A stretch of 64,000 nucleotides of DNA from Anatilimnocola aggregata (GCF_007747655.1 NZ_CP036274.1:5580001-5644000); one strand, 5' to 3'; shown: positions 8,809 to 18,431, counted from the first letter of the stretch. The notes: generated by a model from the sequence alone, not told the origin. Program-made: numbers and translations.

Positions 8809-10242
8809 TTAGGCGATAATCGCTTTGGCTACGGAACCCGCCACTTCCGTGAGTCGCATCTCTCGGCCGCCGTAACGGTAGGTGAGTCGCTCGTGATCGA
8901 AACCAAGGAGGTGCAGAATCGTGGCGTGCCAGTCGTGAATGTGCATCTTGCCTGCGACGGCCTCATAGCCGTGATCGTCGGTCGCGCCATACGCGAACCC
9001 GCCTTTGACACCGCCGCCGGCCAGCCACGTCGTGTAGCCTTTGTGATTGTGGTCGCGGCCGTTTCCGTCGGGCGAGTAGGGAGTGCGGCCGAATTCACCA
9101 CCCCAAATGATGAGCGTGTCTTTCAGCAAGTCCCGACGCTTCAAGTCGGCGATCATTCCGGCGATGGGCTTGTCCGTCTCGGCACAGTTATCGGCCAGCG
9201 CCGTTTGCAGGTTACTGTGCTGGTCCCAAGTGCCATGTCCCAGTTCGATGAAACGGACGCCGGCCTCCACGAAACGGCGAGCCAGCAAGCACTGGCGGCC
9301 GAAACCGTCTGTCGGATCCTCTTCGATGCCGTACATCGCGAGCGTTTCTTTCGTCTCTTTTGACAGATCCATCACTCCAGGCACTGCTTCCTGCATGCGG
9401 AAGCCGAGTTCGAAGTTTTCGATTGCTCCTTCAATGATGGGGTTGTGCTTGTCGCGTGACAGCTTGTCTCGGTTCACGGATGCGATCAGATCTAGCTGCG
9501 CACGCTGAACAGGCTTGGAAAGTTGTTTGTTGACCGCATTGTTAATGCCGTAGGGATTCACTTCGCCTCGCCGCAGTTGATCGATACGGCGGTTGCGAGC
9601 GCTGCTGTCGGCGACGGTGAATTTGGTCCCTTGATAGGCGGCCGGCAGAAAGGCACTGCCGTAATTCTGGGATCCCCCGTTGGCTGAGGTCGGATTGATC
9701 GAGATAAAACCGGGCAGGTTTTGATTTTCAGTACCCAATCCGTACAGCGACCAAGCTCCCATCGATGGCCGCACGAACTGAAAGTGCCCGGTGTGCATTT
9801 GCAAGTACGCTTGCGCATGTGCCGGCTGATCGCAGTGCATTCCCCGCAACAAGCACATCTCGTCCGCTTGCTTAGCCAGGTTCGGGAACAGCTCCGACAT
9901 CCACAGACCGCTCTTGCCGTGCTGTTGAAACTTCCAATGCGACGCGCACCAAGGAGTCCCGTAGTGCGACGGCTTTCCGTGATCTTGCTGAAGCCGCGGT
10001 TTGTAGTCGAACGTGTCAACGTGCGATGGCCCGCCGCGCATGCAGAGGAAGATCACGTGCTTCGCCTTCGGTTCAAAGTGCGGCGCGCGGGGAGCCAATA
10101 GCGAGCCTTTCCTTTCCTCAGCAGCATGCGCAGACGCCAAGCCGGCGAACGCCAGGAAGCCGAAACCTGCCGAGAGGGACTTGAGCGCGTGTCGCCGCGA
10201 AACGGCCGAGATCTGGTTTGAGCAAAACAGTTTTCGTTTCAT
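8809..10242 (-). CDS. DUF1501 family protein, Tat-exported (second copy)
   Basis: A 477-residue DUF1501 protein. The twin-arginine signal is S-R-R-H-A-L-K-S-L-S-A-G-F-G-F-L-A-F starting near residue 15 and ending at an A-H-A-A site near residue 41. The body has the same landmarks as the copy at 265-1734: M-R-G-G-P-S-H-V-D-T-F-D-Y-K-P, W-G-G-E-F-G-R-T-P-Y-S and N-G-R-D-H-N-H-K-G-Y. It follows the DUF1553 cytochrome gene by 64 bases and precedes the EF-hand gene by 50 bases, so it belongs to the long minus-strand operon. Function unknown; an alkaline-phosphatase-like fold is established for the superfamily. Confidence 0.93.
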   Translation of the reverse strand: MKRKLFCSNQISAVSRRHALKSLSAGFGFLAFAGLASAHAAEERKGSLLAPRAPHFEPKAKHVIFLCMRGGPSHVDTFDYKPRLQQDHGKPSHYGTPWCASHWKFQQHGKSGLWMSELFPNLAKQADEMCLLRGMHCDQPAHAQAYLQMHTGHFQFVRPSMGAWSLYGLGTENQNLPGFISINPTSANGGSQNYGSAFLPAAYQGTKFTVADSSARNRRIDQLRRGEVNPYGINNAVNKQLSKPVQRAQLDLIASVNRDKLSRDKHNPIIEGAIENFELGFRMQEAVPGVMDLSKETKETLAMYGIEEDPTDGFGRQCLLARRFVEAGVRFIELGHGTWDQHSNLQTALADNCAETDKPIAGMIADLKRRDLLKDTLIIWGGEFGRTPYSPDGNGRDHNHKGYTTWLAGGGVKGGFAYGATDDHGYEAVAGKMHIHDWHATILHLLGFDHERLTYRYGGREMRLTEVAGSVAKAIIA

Positions 10243-10306
10243 GGTTGGTCCGTGGAGCGGGGAATGCTACTTGTGATGGTTCGCAAGCTGAAAGCTTTCG
10301 CCACGA

Positions 10307-12751
10307 TCAATCAATCGAACAGAACTCCGTGGTGCAGATTAACGCCTGACAATAGGCTGTTAACTTCTGCTGCGTGCTTAAACGGGCGCTACCAACGTCG
10401 TCCAGGAACGAGTTGGCAAGCTGCTTTTCTTCCTCGCGTGGCTTGCGGCCCAAGGCGAGCAGATACGCATATTCGATCTGTTCGCTTGGCGGGCGTTTGG
10501 CGATGCGCTGGGAGAGCCCTTCCGCCTGGCGCTGCACGAAGGGGTTGTTCATCAAGTAGAGCGATTGCAGCGGGCTGGACGTCTGCTCGCGCGAGCCCGC
10601 CACAAGGCTTGCGTCTGGCGCGTCGAACAACTCGAGCACTTCGGGCAACACCCCGCGAACCCGCGGCAGGTAGACGGATCGGCGGTGCGAATCGATCGCG
10701 CGAATCACAGGCTCGAAGACGTTTTGACCGACGTTACCTTCGCCCACGTCGCGAAGCAAAGTGCCCGGCTGCCGCTTCAAATCGAGATTGCCGCCGACGA
10801 CCAACATGGCGTCGCGAACCGCCTCGCCCTCCAGGCGTCGCTGGTGCATTCGCCAGAGATATTGATTGTCGGGATCGACGGCAAAGTTGTCCTCGTCGAA
10901 CGAGGTCGAAAGTTGCCAGGTCCGCGAGAGGGCGATTTCGCGAATCAGCTTTTTCGTTGACCAGCCATTCTGTATGAAGCGAATTGCCAGGTAATCAAGC
11001 AGTTCCGGGTGCGTGGGTCTGTCACCGGTCGAGCCGAAATCGTCAACCGTCCGCACGAGGCCACGGCCGAACATCCAATGCCATACCCGATTGGACATGA
11101 CGCGGGCAGTGAGCGGATTCTGATGCGACGCGATCCAATTCGCCAATTCTAATCGTCCGCTTCCCTTGCTCACTGTGGGCAAAGAGTGCTTTCCACGCGG
11201 ACTCAGCACTTGCAGCACACCACGTGGGACGCTTTGCGCTGGCTTGTCAAGTTCGCCGCGCACTAGCAACCGAGTCGCCAAAGGGAGGTCGCGATCCTGC
11301 GTCCCCATCGCAAACACGCGAGGCTGTCCGCGATTTGAGTAAGCTTGCAGTGCCGCTTCAGTCTCATCACGATCTGACCGATATTTACGGAGCAGTCCCC
11401 GAAAGACATTTTCGCCGGCGCGGATCTTCTTCATTGCATCTGCGATTACCTGGGCGGCATCATCACGTTTTTTGACAAGCGCTGCGTATTCCTCCGCGTT
11501 GAGTTCCGGAGTTCCCGCCGGTGGCCCCAGGCCAGTCAAATCGAGCAGGGTTGTGGCTTGTCGTGCCTGCGCTTTCAGCAGACCGTAATGCGTTTCGGTC
11601 GAGCGGAAGATTCCCGCCAGCGCGTAATAATCGGACTGTGGAATCGGATCGAACTTGTGATCGTGGCATCGTGCGCAAGCCACGCTCGTCGCCAGGAACG
11701 CCCGCGTCGTGGCGTCGATCTGCTCATCTACTAAATCCGCGAAGAATTTCTGTTGATCCTCTTCGCCAACAAGCTTTGTGCCCACCGCGAGGAAGCCGGT
11801 GGCGATCACGTTATCGGCCCACTCCTGATCGTTAGCGATCGGCAGCAGGTCGCCGGCTATCTGTTCGCGGATGAATTGGTCGTATGGTTTGTCGCTGCTG
11901 AAAGCGTCGATCACCCAGTCTCGATACCGCCAGGCGTGCTGAAACACGTTGTTCTGATCGCCGCCGGTCGACTCGGCAAAGCGGGCCACGTCCATCCAGT
12001 GCCGCCCCCAGCGCTCGCCGTACTGCGGCGATTCGAGCTGTTGATCGACGAGTTCGGCAAGAGCGTCGCGCCTTGCCATTTCGGACGGTTGCGTTTCGAT
12101 CCTTTTCGTCCAGTCTTCGATTTCTTCGGGCGTAGGCGGCAGGCCGGTGAGCACGAAGTACAGACGGCGAACAAGCAATCTTAGCGGCGCGTCATCAACC
12201 GGCTTCAGCTTGTGTTCGTCGAGCTTCGCAATAGTAAACTGGTCGATCGGCGTCCGTACCCAGGACGAATTGGAGCTGCTCGGCGGCTCGGGTCGAACCA
12301 GGGGGCGGTACGCCCAATATTCACGCCCCTTTTCGACGTCAATGACCGTTTTCACGGCGGGGTTGATTTCAGTGACGCGCGGGTCGGGCGCTCCCATCAG
12401 AATCCACTTACGAAAGTCAGCGATCACTTCGTCAGGCAGTTTTCCTTTGGGAGGCATTTGGAAATCACCATCGTGAGTGATCGCCTTAAACAACAAGCTC
12501 TTTTCCAACGAACGCGCGACAACCGCCGGCCCCGTGTCACCGCCAGCCAGCAGAGCATCGCGTGAGTCGACTTTCAGGCTACCCCGCGACTTGCCAGACT
12601 TTGTCGAATGGCATTCGTAACAATGAGCTACCAATGCGGGACGGATCTTTGCTTCAAAGAATTCGGTCTTTGCGCGATCGGTCTCCTGCGCACGCACGAG
12701 CGTCGGAAAAAGCAAGCAGAATGCGATGAGTATCGAGAACTTATGTTGCAT
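10307..12751 (-). CDS. PSCyt1-DUF1549-DUF1553 planctomycete cytochrome-domain protein
   Basis: The 814-residue protein has a signal peptide ending near LVRAQ. A PSCyt1 domain follows with a C-Y-E-C-H heme-binding motif and the typical K-V-D-S-R-D-A-L-L-A-G-G-D-T-G-P-A-V-V segment. DUF1549 contains R-R-L-Y-F-V-L-T-G-L-P-P-T-P-E-E-I, E-R-W-G-R-H-W-M-D-V-A-R and a second C-A-R-C-H motif with D-H-K-F-D-P-I. DUF1553 has N-P-L-T-A-R-V-M-S-N-R-V-W and ends in a Cys/Thr-rich tail. These proteins are planctomycete-specific, exported and probably bind heme; the reaction is unknown. I chose the ATG at 12751 because it gives a clean signal peptide; the frame runs up to 12808. Confidence 0.93.
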   Translation of the reverse strand: MQHKFSILIAFCLLFPTLVRAQETDRAKTEFFEAKIRPALVAHCYECHSTKSGKSRGSLKVDSRDALLAGGDTGPAVVARSLEKSLLFKAITHDGDFQMPPKGKLPDEVIADFRKWILMGAPDPRVTEINPAVKTVIDVEKGREYWAYRPLVRPEPPSSSNSSWVRTPIDQFTIAKLDEHKLKPVDDAPLRLLVRRLYFVLTGLPPTPEEIEDWTKRIETQPSEMARRDALAELVDQQLESPQYGERWGRHWMDVARFAESTGGDQNNVFQHAWRYRDWVIDAFSSDKPYDQFIREQIAGDLLPIANDQEWADNVIATGFLAVGTKLVGEEDQQKFFADLVDEQIDATTRAFLATSVACARCHDHKFDPIPQSDYYALAGIFRSTETHYGLLKAQARQATTLLDLTGLGPPAGTPELNAEEYAALVKKRDDAAQVIADAMKKIRAGENVFRGLLRKYRSDRDETEAALQAYSNRGQPRVFAMGTQDRDLPLATRLLVRGELDKPAQSVPRGVLQVLSPRGKHSLPTVSKGSGRLELANWIASHQNPLTARVMSNRVWHWMFGRGLVRTVDDFGSTGDRPTHPELLDYLAIRFIQNGWSTKKLIREIALSRTWQLSTSFDEDNFAVDPDNQYLWRMHQRRLEGEAVRDAMLVVGGNLDLKRQPGTLLRDVGEGNVGQNVFEPVIRAIDSHRRSVYLPRVRGVLPEVLELFDAPDASLVAGSREQTSSPLQSLYLMNNPFVQRQAEGLSQRIAKRPPSEQIEYAYLLALGRKPREEEKQLANSFLDDVGSARLSTQQKLTAYCQALICTTEFCSID

Positions 12752-12820
12752 GGTTTTCACCTCGTGGCGCAAACGTTCAGAATGCGAATTGCTTAAAGCA
12801 GACAGCAATGCTCGCTTCTG

Positions 12821-13291
12821 TTATTTCTTCTTTACCGGAGGGCGTTTCGGGCGGACTGCAATGACCGTCTGACCGCTCGCATTCGTCTGTGACTGGTTGA
12901 TGTCAATCTGCGGCGTAATGACGTTGATCTCGGTGATACGGCTACTTTCCGTTACGATGCGGGCGGAAAGGGGCCCTTTCATTTCTCGGAAAATGCCGTG
13001 TTGCAAGCCGCCGGCCAACTCACCGCCGACACGAAACTCGGATGTCCGTCGCTCGCGCATCGCTGTTGTTATCTTCGCATCGGCTGGAACAGTGAGAACC
13101 GTGGTTTGGTTTGCCGCCGCGCCAGCGCCACGCCCAGCCATCGCCGCTCCCCCGCCTCGACGACCTGTTCCGCCGACATCCTTGACGACCACAATTTGAT
13201 TGCCGCGCACTTGCTGGATGGTCAAGAACGTCTCTTCGGCCCAGGTGGCTCCGGGCAGGAGCAGCAGAGCGATACACAGGATGGAACGCAT
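12821..13291 (-). CDS. Hypothetical exported protein, first gene of the cytochrome operon
   Basis: A 156-residue protein with a clear Sec signal peptide (MRSILCIALLLLPGATWA, cleavage before E-E-T-F-L). The mature part begins with a beta-rich stretch ('IQQVRGNQIVVVKD'), continues with a low-complexity Gly/Ala/Arg stretch and ends in K-R-P-P-V-K-K-K. I recognise no family. The frame is uninterrupted, starts with ATG and sits 69 bases upstream of the DUF1553 gene on the same strand, so it probably leads the operon. It may be a small periplasmic partner of the exported cytochrome-domain protein; that is inference only. Confidence 0.65.
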   Translation of the reverse strand: MRSILCIALLLLPGATWAEETFLTIQQVRGNQIVVVKDVGGTGRRGGGAAMAGRGAGAAANQTTVLTVPADAKITTAMRERRTSEFRVGGELAGGLQHGIFREMKGPLSARIVTESSRITEINVITPQIDINQSQTNASGQTVIAVRPKRPPVKKK

Positions 13292-13662
13292 TTCAAATTG
13301 CCTCTGGTGGACAGGGACGATTCGCTTCAGGGCTTGACACCAGGTTTACTTACGGCGATTGCCGGATTGCCCGAAGATTTCCGTGAAATTCTTCGCGACA
13401 CGTCCGTTTCGGAGGTGCGTCGCGGTTTTCTGCGGGAATCGCGAAGAATCCGATTTTTTGCCGTCTAATTTGCTGCTGAGCGTAAGAGAATGAATTGGGA
13501 AGCGGTAAACCCGGTATTCGAGGGAGTTCCGAGAGCCCGTTCGGTGACTAATGCAGAGAAGAGTCTCTGCGGGACGATAGCCGACCATCAGAATGCCAAG
13601 GCCGTCGCGCCGAAAGAAGTAGTCACGGATCGAGTCGAGAACCTCGCGGATAACATATAGGC
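13292..13662. promoter_or_regulatory. Divergent intergenic region between the cytochrome operon and the ECF sigma gene
   Basis: This 371-bp gap separates two divergent transcription units, so it should hold both promoters. A TTGACA hexamer lies at 13334-13339 (+), but there is no good -10 at normal spacing. No ORF on either strand looks real and I see no strong repeat. Confidence 0.4.
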
Positions 13663-14220
13663 ATGCCAGACTCTCCCAACAATCGCGAATCAACGGCAAG
13701 CGACAACGCCAGCGATCTGTTTGTCGCTCAGCTCATGGAGCATCGACACCGCATCTACTCCTTCATCGCCAAGCAACTTGTTAATCCGGCCGACGCAGAG
13801 GACGTGTTTCAGAAGACGAGTATCGTGCTCTGGAAAAAGATGCAGGATTTCGACGCCGAGGGTAGTTTCTTCCACTGGGCGTGCGGCATCGCTTTCAACG
13901 AAGTGCGAAACTTTTTGACTGTGCAGCGCCGCAGCCGGCTGCACTTTGACGTGGAATTGGTCGAATTACTGGCCGAAGAAGCCAAATGCGAAGGTGAGCT
14001 AAGTGAGTCGCGGTTGTCGGCACTTCGCCATTGCATGGAAAATCTTGCGGCGCGGCAGCAGGAGATTCTTCGCCGCAGTTATATGGGAACGTCAACCATT
14101 ACTGAGGTCGCAGAGGAACTCGGTCGCGAACGTGGGGCACTCTATAAACAACTCGCGAGACTGAAAGAGAAGCTGATTGACTGTATCCGTGTTCGGCTTG
14201 CCCAAGAGGGGGTCGGATAG
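13663..14220 (+). CDS. ECF-type RNA polymerase sigma factor, planctomycete family
   Basis: A 185-residue sigma-70 family protein. Region 2 reads F-V-A-Q-L-M-E-H-R-H-R-I-Y-S-F-I then N-P-A-D-A-E-D-V-F-Q-K-T and W-K-K; the D-A-E-D-V-F-Q motif contacts core polymerase. Region 4 (L-A-A-R-Q-Q-E-I-L-R-R-S-Y to E-V-A-E-E-L-G-R-E-R-G-A-L-Y-K-Q-L-A-R-L) is a helix-turn-helix for -35 recognition. This matches the ECF family common in Rhodopirellula and Verrucomicrobium. No clear ribosome binding site precedes the ATG. The stop TAG is immediately followed by the ATG of a FecR-domain gene, the usual arrangement for a sigma factor and its membrane partner. Confidence 0.9.
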   Translation: MPDSPNNRESTASDNASDLFVAQLMEHRHRIYSFIAKQLVNPADAEDVFQKTSIVLWKKMQDFDAEGSFFHWACGIAFNEVRNFLTVQRRSRLHFDVELVELLAEEAKCEGELSESRLSALRHCMENLAARQQEILRRSYMGTSTITEVAEELGRERGALYKQLARLKEKLIDCIRVRLAQEGVG

Positions 14221-15840
14221 ATGAACGAAACAGAACTTCGAAAACTGATTGACCTTTGTGTTACCGGCGACATCACGCCGGAGCAGCACGAGCTCTTGCA
14301 GGTGGAACTGAAATCGAATCCCCAAGCTCGCGCCGCTTTCCGCGAGCAGCTCGACGTGGAAGCTGCGCTGCGCACCTGGGCGGCGGAGGACGAGAGTGCA
14401 GGCACCGTAACTAAGCGCCAGCATAGTGCTGCGAGCCGAAGTCTTTTGGCGCGAGTCATGCTCGCCATTGCGGCATCGGTCGCATTTATCGCTGTCGGCT
14501 GGTGGATGTGGGGACTTCGTGATGGCAATCAACCGCAGCCGATCGTCGAAGTGCCCGGCGATGCCGGTGTCAATCGCGTGGTTTATGTTGGAACCATCGG
14601 GGCACAGCACGATTGCGTCTGGCAAGACGATTCGACCGTGATTACTGGCGGCAGGTTTTCGTCGCGGAAGTTATCGCTTAACTCCGGTGTTGCGGAATTG
14701 AAGTTCGATTCCGGCACGAACGTGATTTTGGAAGGCCCGTGTGAATTTGAAATCCTTGACGTTGGCACCGCCAAGTTGTTGGCAGGAAACGTTGTCGTGC
14801 ATGTCACCGAACTGTCGGATGGCTTTGTGCTCAGCACTCCCGAGGCAACCATCATCGATGAGGGAACGGAATACGCAGTATCGTTGGGTGACGAGTCCAC
14901 GGAGGTTCACGTCTTCGATGGGGCCATCTTGTGGGAGCCCATATCTAACGATGATGCGACTGCGACTGAGCGAATTGAATCCGGTGAATCCCGACGTTAT
15001 TCAAGATCGCAGCCCGGTCGCGGCGCAGGGATTCCTATTGGACAAAGGCTCTTTGTGCGGCAAATCGAAGCCGAGGTGCGCAATGAAGCCGGGCAGGCAT
15101 TGCTCGCTTACGACGGGTTTGAAAACCTTGCCGGCCGCATCCAGCGAGATCGCAGCGGCTTCGGTTGGTCCGGCGGTTGGCAATCAGGCCGCCGCGGGCG
15201 CGGACAGCTCGGCGAGATCATTAACACCCCCAGCGACACCGTCTTCGGAATCGAGCGATCCGGGCGAAGGCTGTTGCGACTTTCCGCGGGGGAGGCGATT
15301 GTTCGCGATTTCGAGAAGCCGTTGCCACTGGACACGGGAAATGCCTATTACGTTAGCTTTCTTTTGAGGCGTTCGGCCGTCAATGAGTTGTCAGAAAGCG
15401 CAGCCAATGAATTCTTCGAATTGGCGTTGATCAACGACGGTGAGCGAACTGGTCATCGATCCCGAAAGTGGTTCACGTTTGGAATCACGTCAGCTCGGCA
15501 GCCGTTTATCAAGAGTGTTGGCACAATCGCGTCTGCTGCGCGCGTGATCGATGTTGATGAGCACTACTTTTGTATTGGCAAGATACTTGTGACTCACGAT
15601 CAAGTGACAACGTCGTTTCGAATCTACGACTCATCCGAATCGCTCGACACTCACGAGCCACCGGCGTGGACAGTCGTAGGTAGCACGGGACCATGCGACT
15701 TTCGCCTAGCTGGAGTCCGGATCGGCACGGCTCAAGATGCCAAATACGACATCGACGAGTTAAAGATCGGAACGACATGGATGTCAGTAGTCGCAACTCC
15801 TTCTGATGGCAAAAAGCCGTCTGAGAATGGAATTGATTAA
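14221..15840 (+). CDS. FecR-domain membrane protein, likely partner of the ECF sigma factor
   Basis: A 539-residue protein. The N-terminal 70 residues form an anti-sigma-like cytoplasmic helix bundle (L-R-K-L-I-D-L-C-V-T-G-D-I-T-P-E-Q-H-E-L-L, common in planctomycete FecR proteins). A transmembrane helix lies at about residues 80-98 (MLAIAASVAFIAVGWWMWG). A FecR beta-domain follows (about 115-265, with L-N-S-G-V-A-E-L-K-F-D-S-G-T-N-V-I and L-S-T-P-E-A-T-I-I-D-E-G-T-E-Y). The C-terminal half resembles a concanavalin/LamG-like domain. It starts directly after the sigma gene's stop codon. Likely role (inference): transmits an extracytoplasmic signal to the sigma factor. Confidence 0.85.
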   Translation: MNETELRKLIDLCVTGDITPEQHELLQVELKSNPQARAAFREQLDVEAALRTWAAEDESAGTVTKRQHSAASRSLLARVMLAIAASVAFIAVGWWMWGLRDGNQPQPIVEVPGDAGVNRVVYVGTIGAQHDCVWQDDSTVITGGRFSSRKLSLNSGVAELKFDSGTNVILEGPCEFEILDVGTAKLLAGNVVVHVTELSDGFVLSTPEATIIDEGTEYAVSLGDESTEVHVFDGAILWEPISNDDATATERIESGESRRYSRSQPGRGAGIPIGQRLFVRQIEAEVRNEAGQALLAYDGFENLAGRIQRDRSGFGWSGGWQSGRRGRGQLGEIINTPSDTVFGIERSGRRLLRLSAGEAIVRDFEKPLPLDTGNAYYVSFLLRRSAVNELSESAANEFFELALINDGERTGHRSRKWFTFGITSARQPFIKSVGTIASAARVIDVDEHYFCIGKILVTHDQVTTSFRIYDSSESLDTHEPPAWTVVGSTGPCDFRLAGVRIGTAQDAKYDIDELKIGTTWMSVVATPSDGKKPSENGID

Positions 15841-16279
15841 AAAAGCAGGAATCCCGTGAAGTTGACCACAGGCTGAGCAGGACGCTGTTCGCAAGCAACC
15901 CCAGGGCCAAGCGGCGTAAGACAACGAGACAGCAGAGACTTTGGACGAGATTTGCAGAGCGAGATGCGTCGCACTTTATTGGCCGAGATTGGCGGGGCTT
16001 GTGCTCGAAGTCTTTGATGCGACGGCCACATTGGCCGCCGCATGGTCTGATATTCGACACTCTTTTCACCTGCCTTCCACCTACAACCCGTTATGTGACT
16101 GGGTGCGAGCGATTATCAAAAGACCGAAGGCCTAAGTGAACGGCATAATTCGTTGCAGGCACGTGAATTACGGAACCACGTAGCGAGTTTACATCGTTCG
16201 TTCCGTAGCCTCTCAGCGTCATTTAATGATTTCCAGACTACCGGCGTTATTCCATGCCGTTTCAAGTGTTCGAAAAGAG
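15841..16279. other. Intergenic region, 439 bp, nothing recognised
   Basis: Between the FecR gene (+) and the end of the GH62-like gene (-). Short open frames on both strands do not look like proteins. I see no clear terminator hairpin, repeat or RNA gene. Confidence 0.4.
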
Positions 16280-17302
16280 CTATTGCCCCCTGCGTTGAAG
16301 AATGCCGAGACAGTCAATTGTGGCAGCCGTCTCGGAATCCTGTAGCTTGGCTTTGGCGTGGAACACAAACATCGCTGGTTCGGTTTCCAGCCTCATTCGT
16401 TCATCGCTTTCGTGACGTAACGGCTCGCCGTGAATGATTTCGCGATTCCATCGTGGGTCTGCAATGATGCAATTGCCGAATCCGACGTAGGGGATGTCCT
16501 TCTTGTCCTTTTCGGGTGTCCAAGGTCCGTCAAGTTTCTCCGCGATGTAACTCACCTGAAGCTGCTTGTGCTTTTTCGATTCCGGATCTTGAGCACTTGA
16601 CGTGATCGTGGCGAAAAAGCGGGGACCCTTATCTGAGTCTTGCCGATATGTGTGGCTCGCAAGGCCGATATTGCCTTTCAGCGCCAACACCGGCGTCGAC
16701 CAGCCCTGCGGAAAGCCTGCGGTCTTCGTTTCCGTCCGCCACAGCCGGCCGCCCGATGTGCCAAAAAGGTGAACCTTCTCGCTTTCGAAGATGACGTAAA
16801 AGTCCATCCACCCCGCAGCTCTCTTGTTTTCCTCGAGTGGCAGCGCGACTTGCATCGGTATGGGCTTCGACCAGCCGGCAGGGTCGCCCACCGTGTCGTT
16901 GACTGACAGCACTGGAGTGAACCACATTTTCCCGTCACCGTCCTTGTACGACTGCTGGCCGACCATGTGCCACTTCTTGCTTGCGCGGTGGTAGTAGACC
17001 TGCGGCACGCCCAGCCCAGCGGCGGAGGTCTTCCGACCGCGGATGACCGCGCCGTCGGGCTTGAAGTCGTCCAGCGGATAGTACATCACGCCGCCCGGGC
17101 CACCCGCGAACACGTGCCACTGGCCGCCGTGCTTGACTGCGCACGGGTCGAGCAGCGTCGCGGGTGCATCGGAGTCGGACTTCGCCAGCCGGAATAGCGG
17201 CGGCGACATCGTCCACTCGGGTTCCGCGTCTTCGGCCCCGGCCGCAACGGAAATCGCGAGGAGAAGCAGCACCGAAATGCCCGTGGTGCGGTTTCGGCAC
17301 AT
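16280..17302 (-). CDS. Secreted GH62-like five-bladed propeller protein
   Basis: A 340-residue protein with a Sec signal (ending near SVAAGAEDAEP). Repeated blades are visible: L-D-P-C-A-V-K-H-G-G-Q-W-H-V-F-A, P-Q-V-Y-Y-H-R-A-S-K-K-W-H-M-V-G-Q-Q, M-D-F-Y-V-I-F-E-S-E-K-V-H-L-F-G-T-S-G-G-R-L-W-R. The Asp of the first blade, the W-H and the D-F-x-V-I/F segment match alpha-L-arabinofuranosidase family GH62, which removes arabinose from xylan. The catalytic set cannot be confirmed by eye. The ATG at 17302 has a GGAG box 8 bases upstream and gives a proper signal; the frame extends to 17344. It lies 80 bases after the broken choloylglycine hydrolase gene. Confidence 0.6.
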   Translation of the reverse strand: MCRNRTTGISVLLLLAISVAAGAEDAEPEWTMSPPLFRLAKSDSDAPATLLDPCAVKHGGQWHVFAGGPGGVMYYPLDDFKPDGAVIRGRKTSAAGLGVPQVYYHRASKKWHMVGQQSYKDGDGKMWFTPVLSVNDTVGDPAGWSKPIPMQVALPLEENKRAAGWMDFYVIFESEKVHLFGTSGGRLWRTETKTAGFPQGWSTPVLALKGNIGLASHTYRQDSDKGPRFFATITSSAQDPESKKHKQLQVSYIAEKLDGPWTPEKDKKDIPYVGFGNCIIADPRWNREIIHGEPLRHESDERMRLETEPAMFVFHAKAKLQDSETAATIDCLGILQRRGQ

Positions 17303-17382
17303 AAGAAGGACTCCAGGCTGGTTGTGGCCGCCGTACCAAGCCATAGGGCTTTAACATTTCCACGACAGGATCGACTGGAGTT

Positions 17383-18431
17383 TTAACGCTTGTTCATGCC
17401 GAATACGAACGGCTTCGCCTTCTCCAGTTTGTCAGTCACGTCGCCACTGAGTTTGAGAATCTCTTTCTCGACCTTCAATTCCGTTTCGGGCAGACCTTTG
17501 CTGAAGTCGAGCTTGGTAATGTCGATCCAGACCACGTTGGGCGCGTACGTGCTCTCGAAGTAGTAGCGGCCGCCGGTCAGATCCTGCACGGTCCGGAAAA
17601 TAGTGCTGGAGACGTTCGGCTTCTTGGGGTCAGGTTTGCCGAAGGGAACCGACACATTCCTGATGACGCTGAACGTATAGGCCGCCCCTTCGTCGCGGTT
17701 GGCGGGCTTCGGCAGGTTTTCGGCGTAGTATGCCGCCCGCACGAAACGGTCCGTCGGTGTCCGCTCGCCGGGCAGCGGCTTGTCCCCGCCGAAGGTGCGG
17801 TACTGTTTCAGGTTCTCGATCTGCTTGTCGTAGGTCGGCTCGTTGGTCATCACGGTGAACCGCTTGTCGTGGTACACCTTGGCCTTGCCGTCGATGTACT
17901 CGATCACCGCCGAGTCGCCCGACGTGTCGGCAATCGACATGTGAATCAACGTCGGGAAACCGTTCGGCAGCACCAGCGTTTCGATCTGGAACGGGATGGT
18001 CTTCGCCGCTTCGACGGCCTTGGCCACGGTCGCGTAGTTGTCCAGGTAGTACTGAGCCCACTGCATCACGCCGATCCCTTCCACCTTGGGATCGCGTTTG
18101 CCGTAGTCACACACGCCGGCGAGGTAAAGGACGTGGGCGCATAGCCCCTTCTCATTGACTCCCTCGTGGTGCCGATGTTGTAGCCGGTGACGACCAGGCT
18201 GCCGTACTTCGAAGTCCACTTGTGCGGGTTCTCGGCCACCGCGCCGGTTCGCTCAATCCCCCGCGGGTAGACGCGGAAGGCAGAGCCGGCCTTCTCCGTC
18301 CAGTCCTGGGTCCGCCCGACGAACACCTGTCCGTCCGCCGCGACCCAAAGGACGCGGGAGCACGGTAGGGCGGGAGAGGCAGTCAACAGACCGATCAGCA
18401 AAACAGACATGGGGACCATGAATTGAGGCAC
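17383..18431 (-). pseudogene. Linear amide C-N hydrolase (choloylglycine hydrolase family), frameshifted
   Basis: Two overlapping frames together make one protein of about 349 residues. The upstream frame (18431 down to about 18165) has a signal peptide ending S-P-A-L-P followed by C-S-R-V-L-W, where Cys would be the N-terminal nucleophile, and the family motif G-Q-V-F-V-G-R-T-Q-D-W. It reads Y-N-I-G-T-T and then leaves frame; the sequence resumes one frame over with E-G-V-N-E-K-G-L-C-A-H-V-L-Y-L, the expected continuation (T-T-D-G-M-N-E-K-G-L in relatives). One missing base near 18164 explains it. The family hydrolyses amide bonds in bile salts or penicillin V. It is either a recent pseudogene or an assembly error. 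Confidence 0.82.

Noticed and set aside
8002-8812. Plus-strand frames of about 230 codons opposite the EF-hand gene
   Set aside because: The minus strand has four readable EF-hand loops; the plus frames are antisense shadows.
13334-13362. TTGACA as a promoter of the ECF sigma gene
   Set aside because: No fitting -10 sequence at 16-18 bases and the distance to the gene is over 300 bases.
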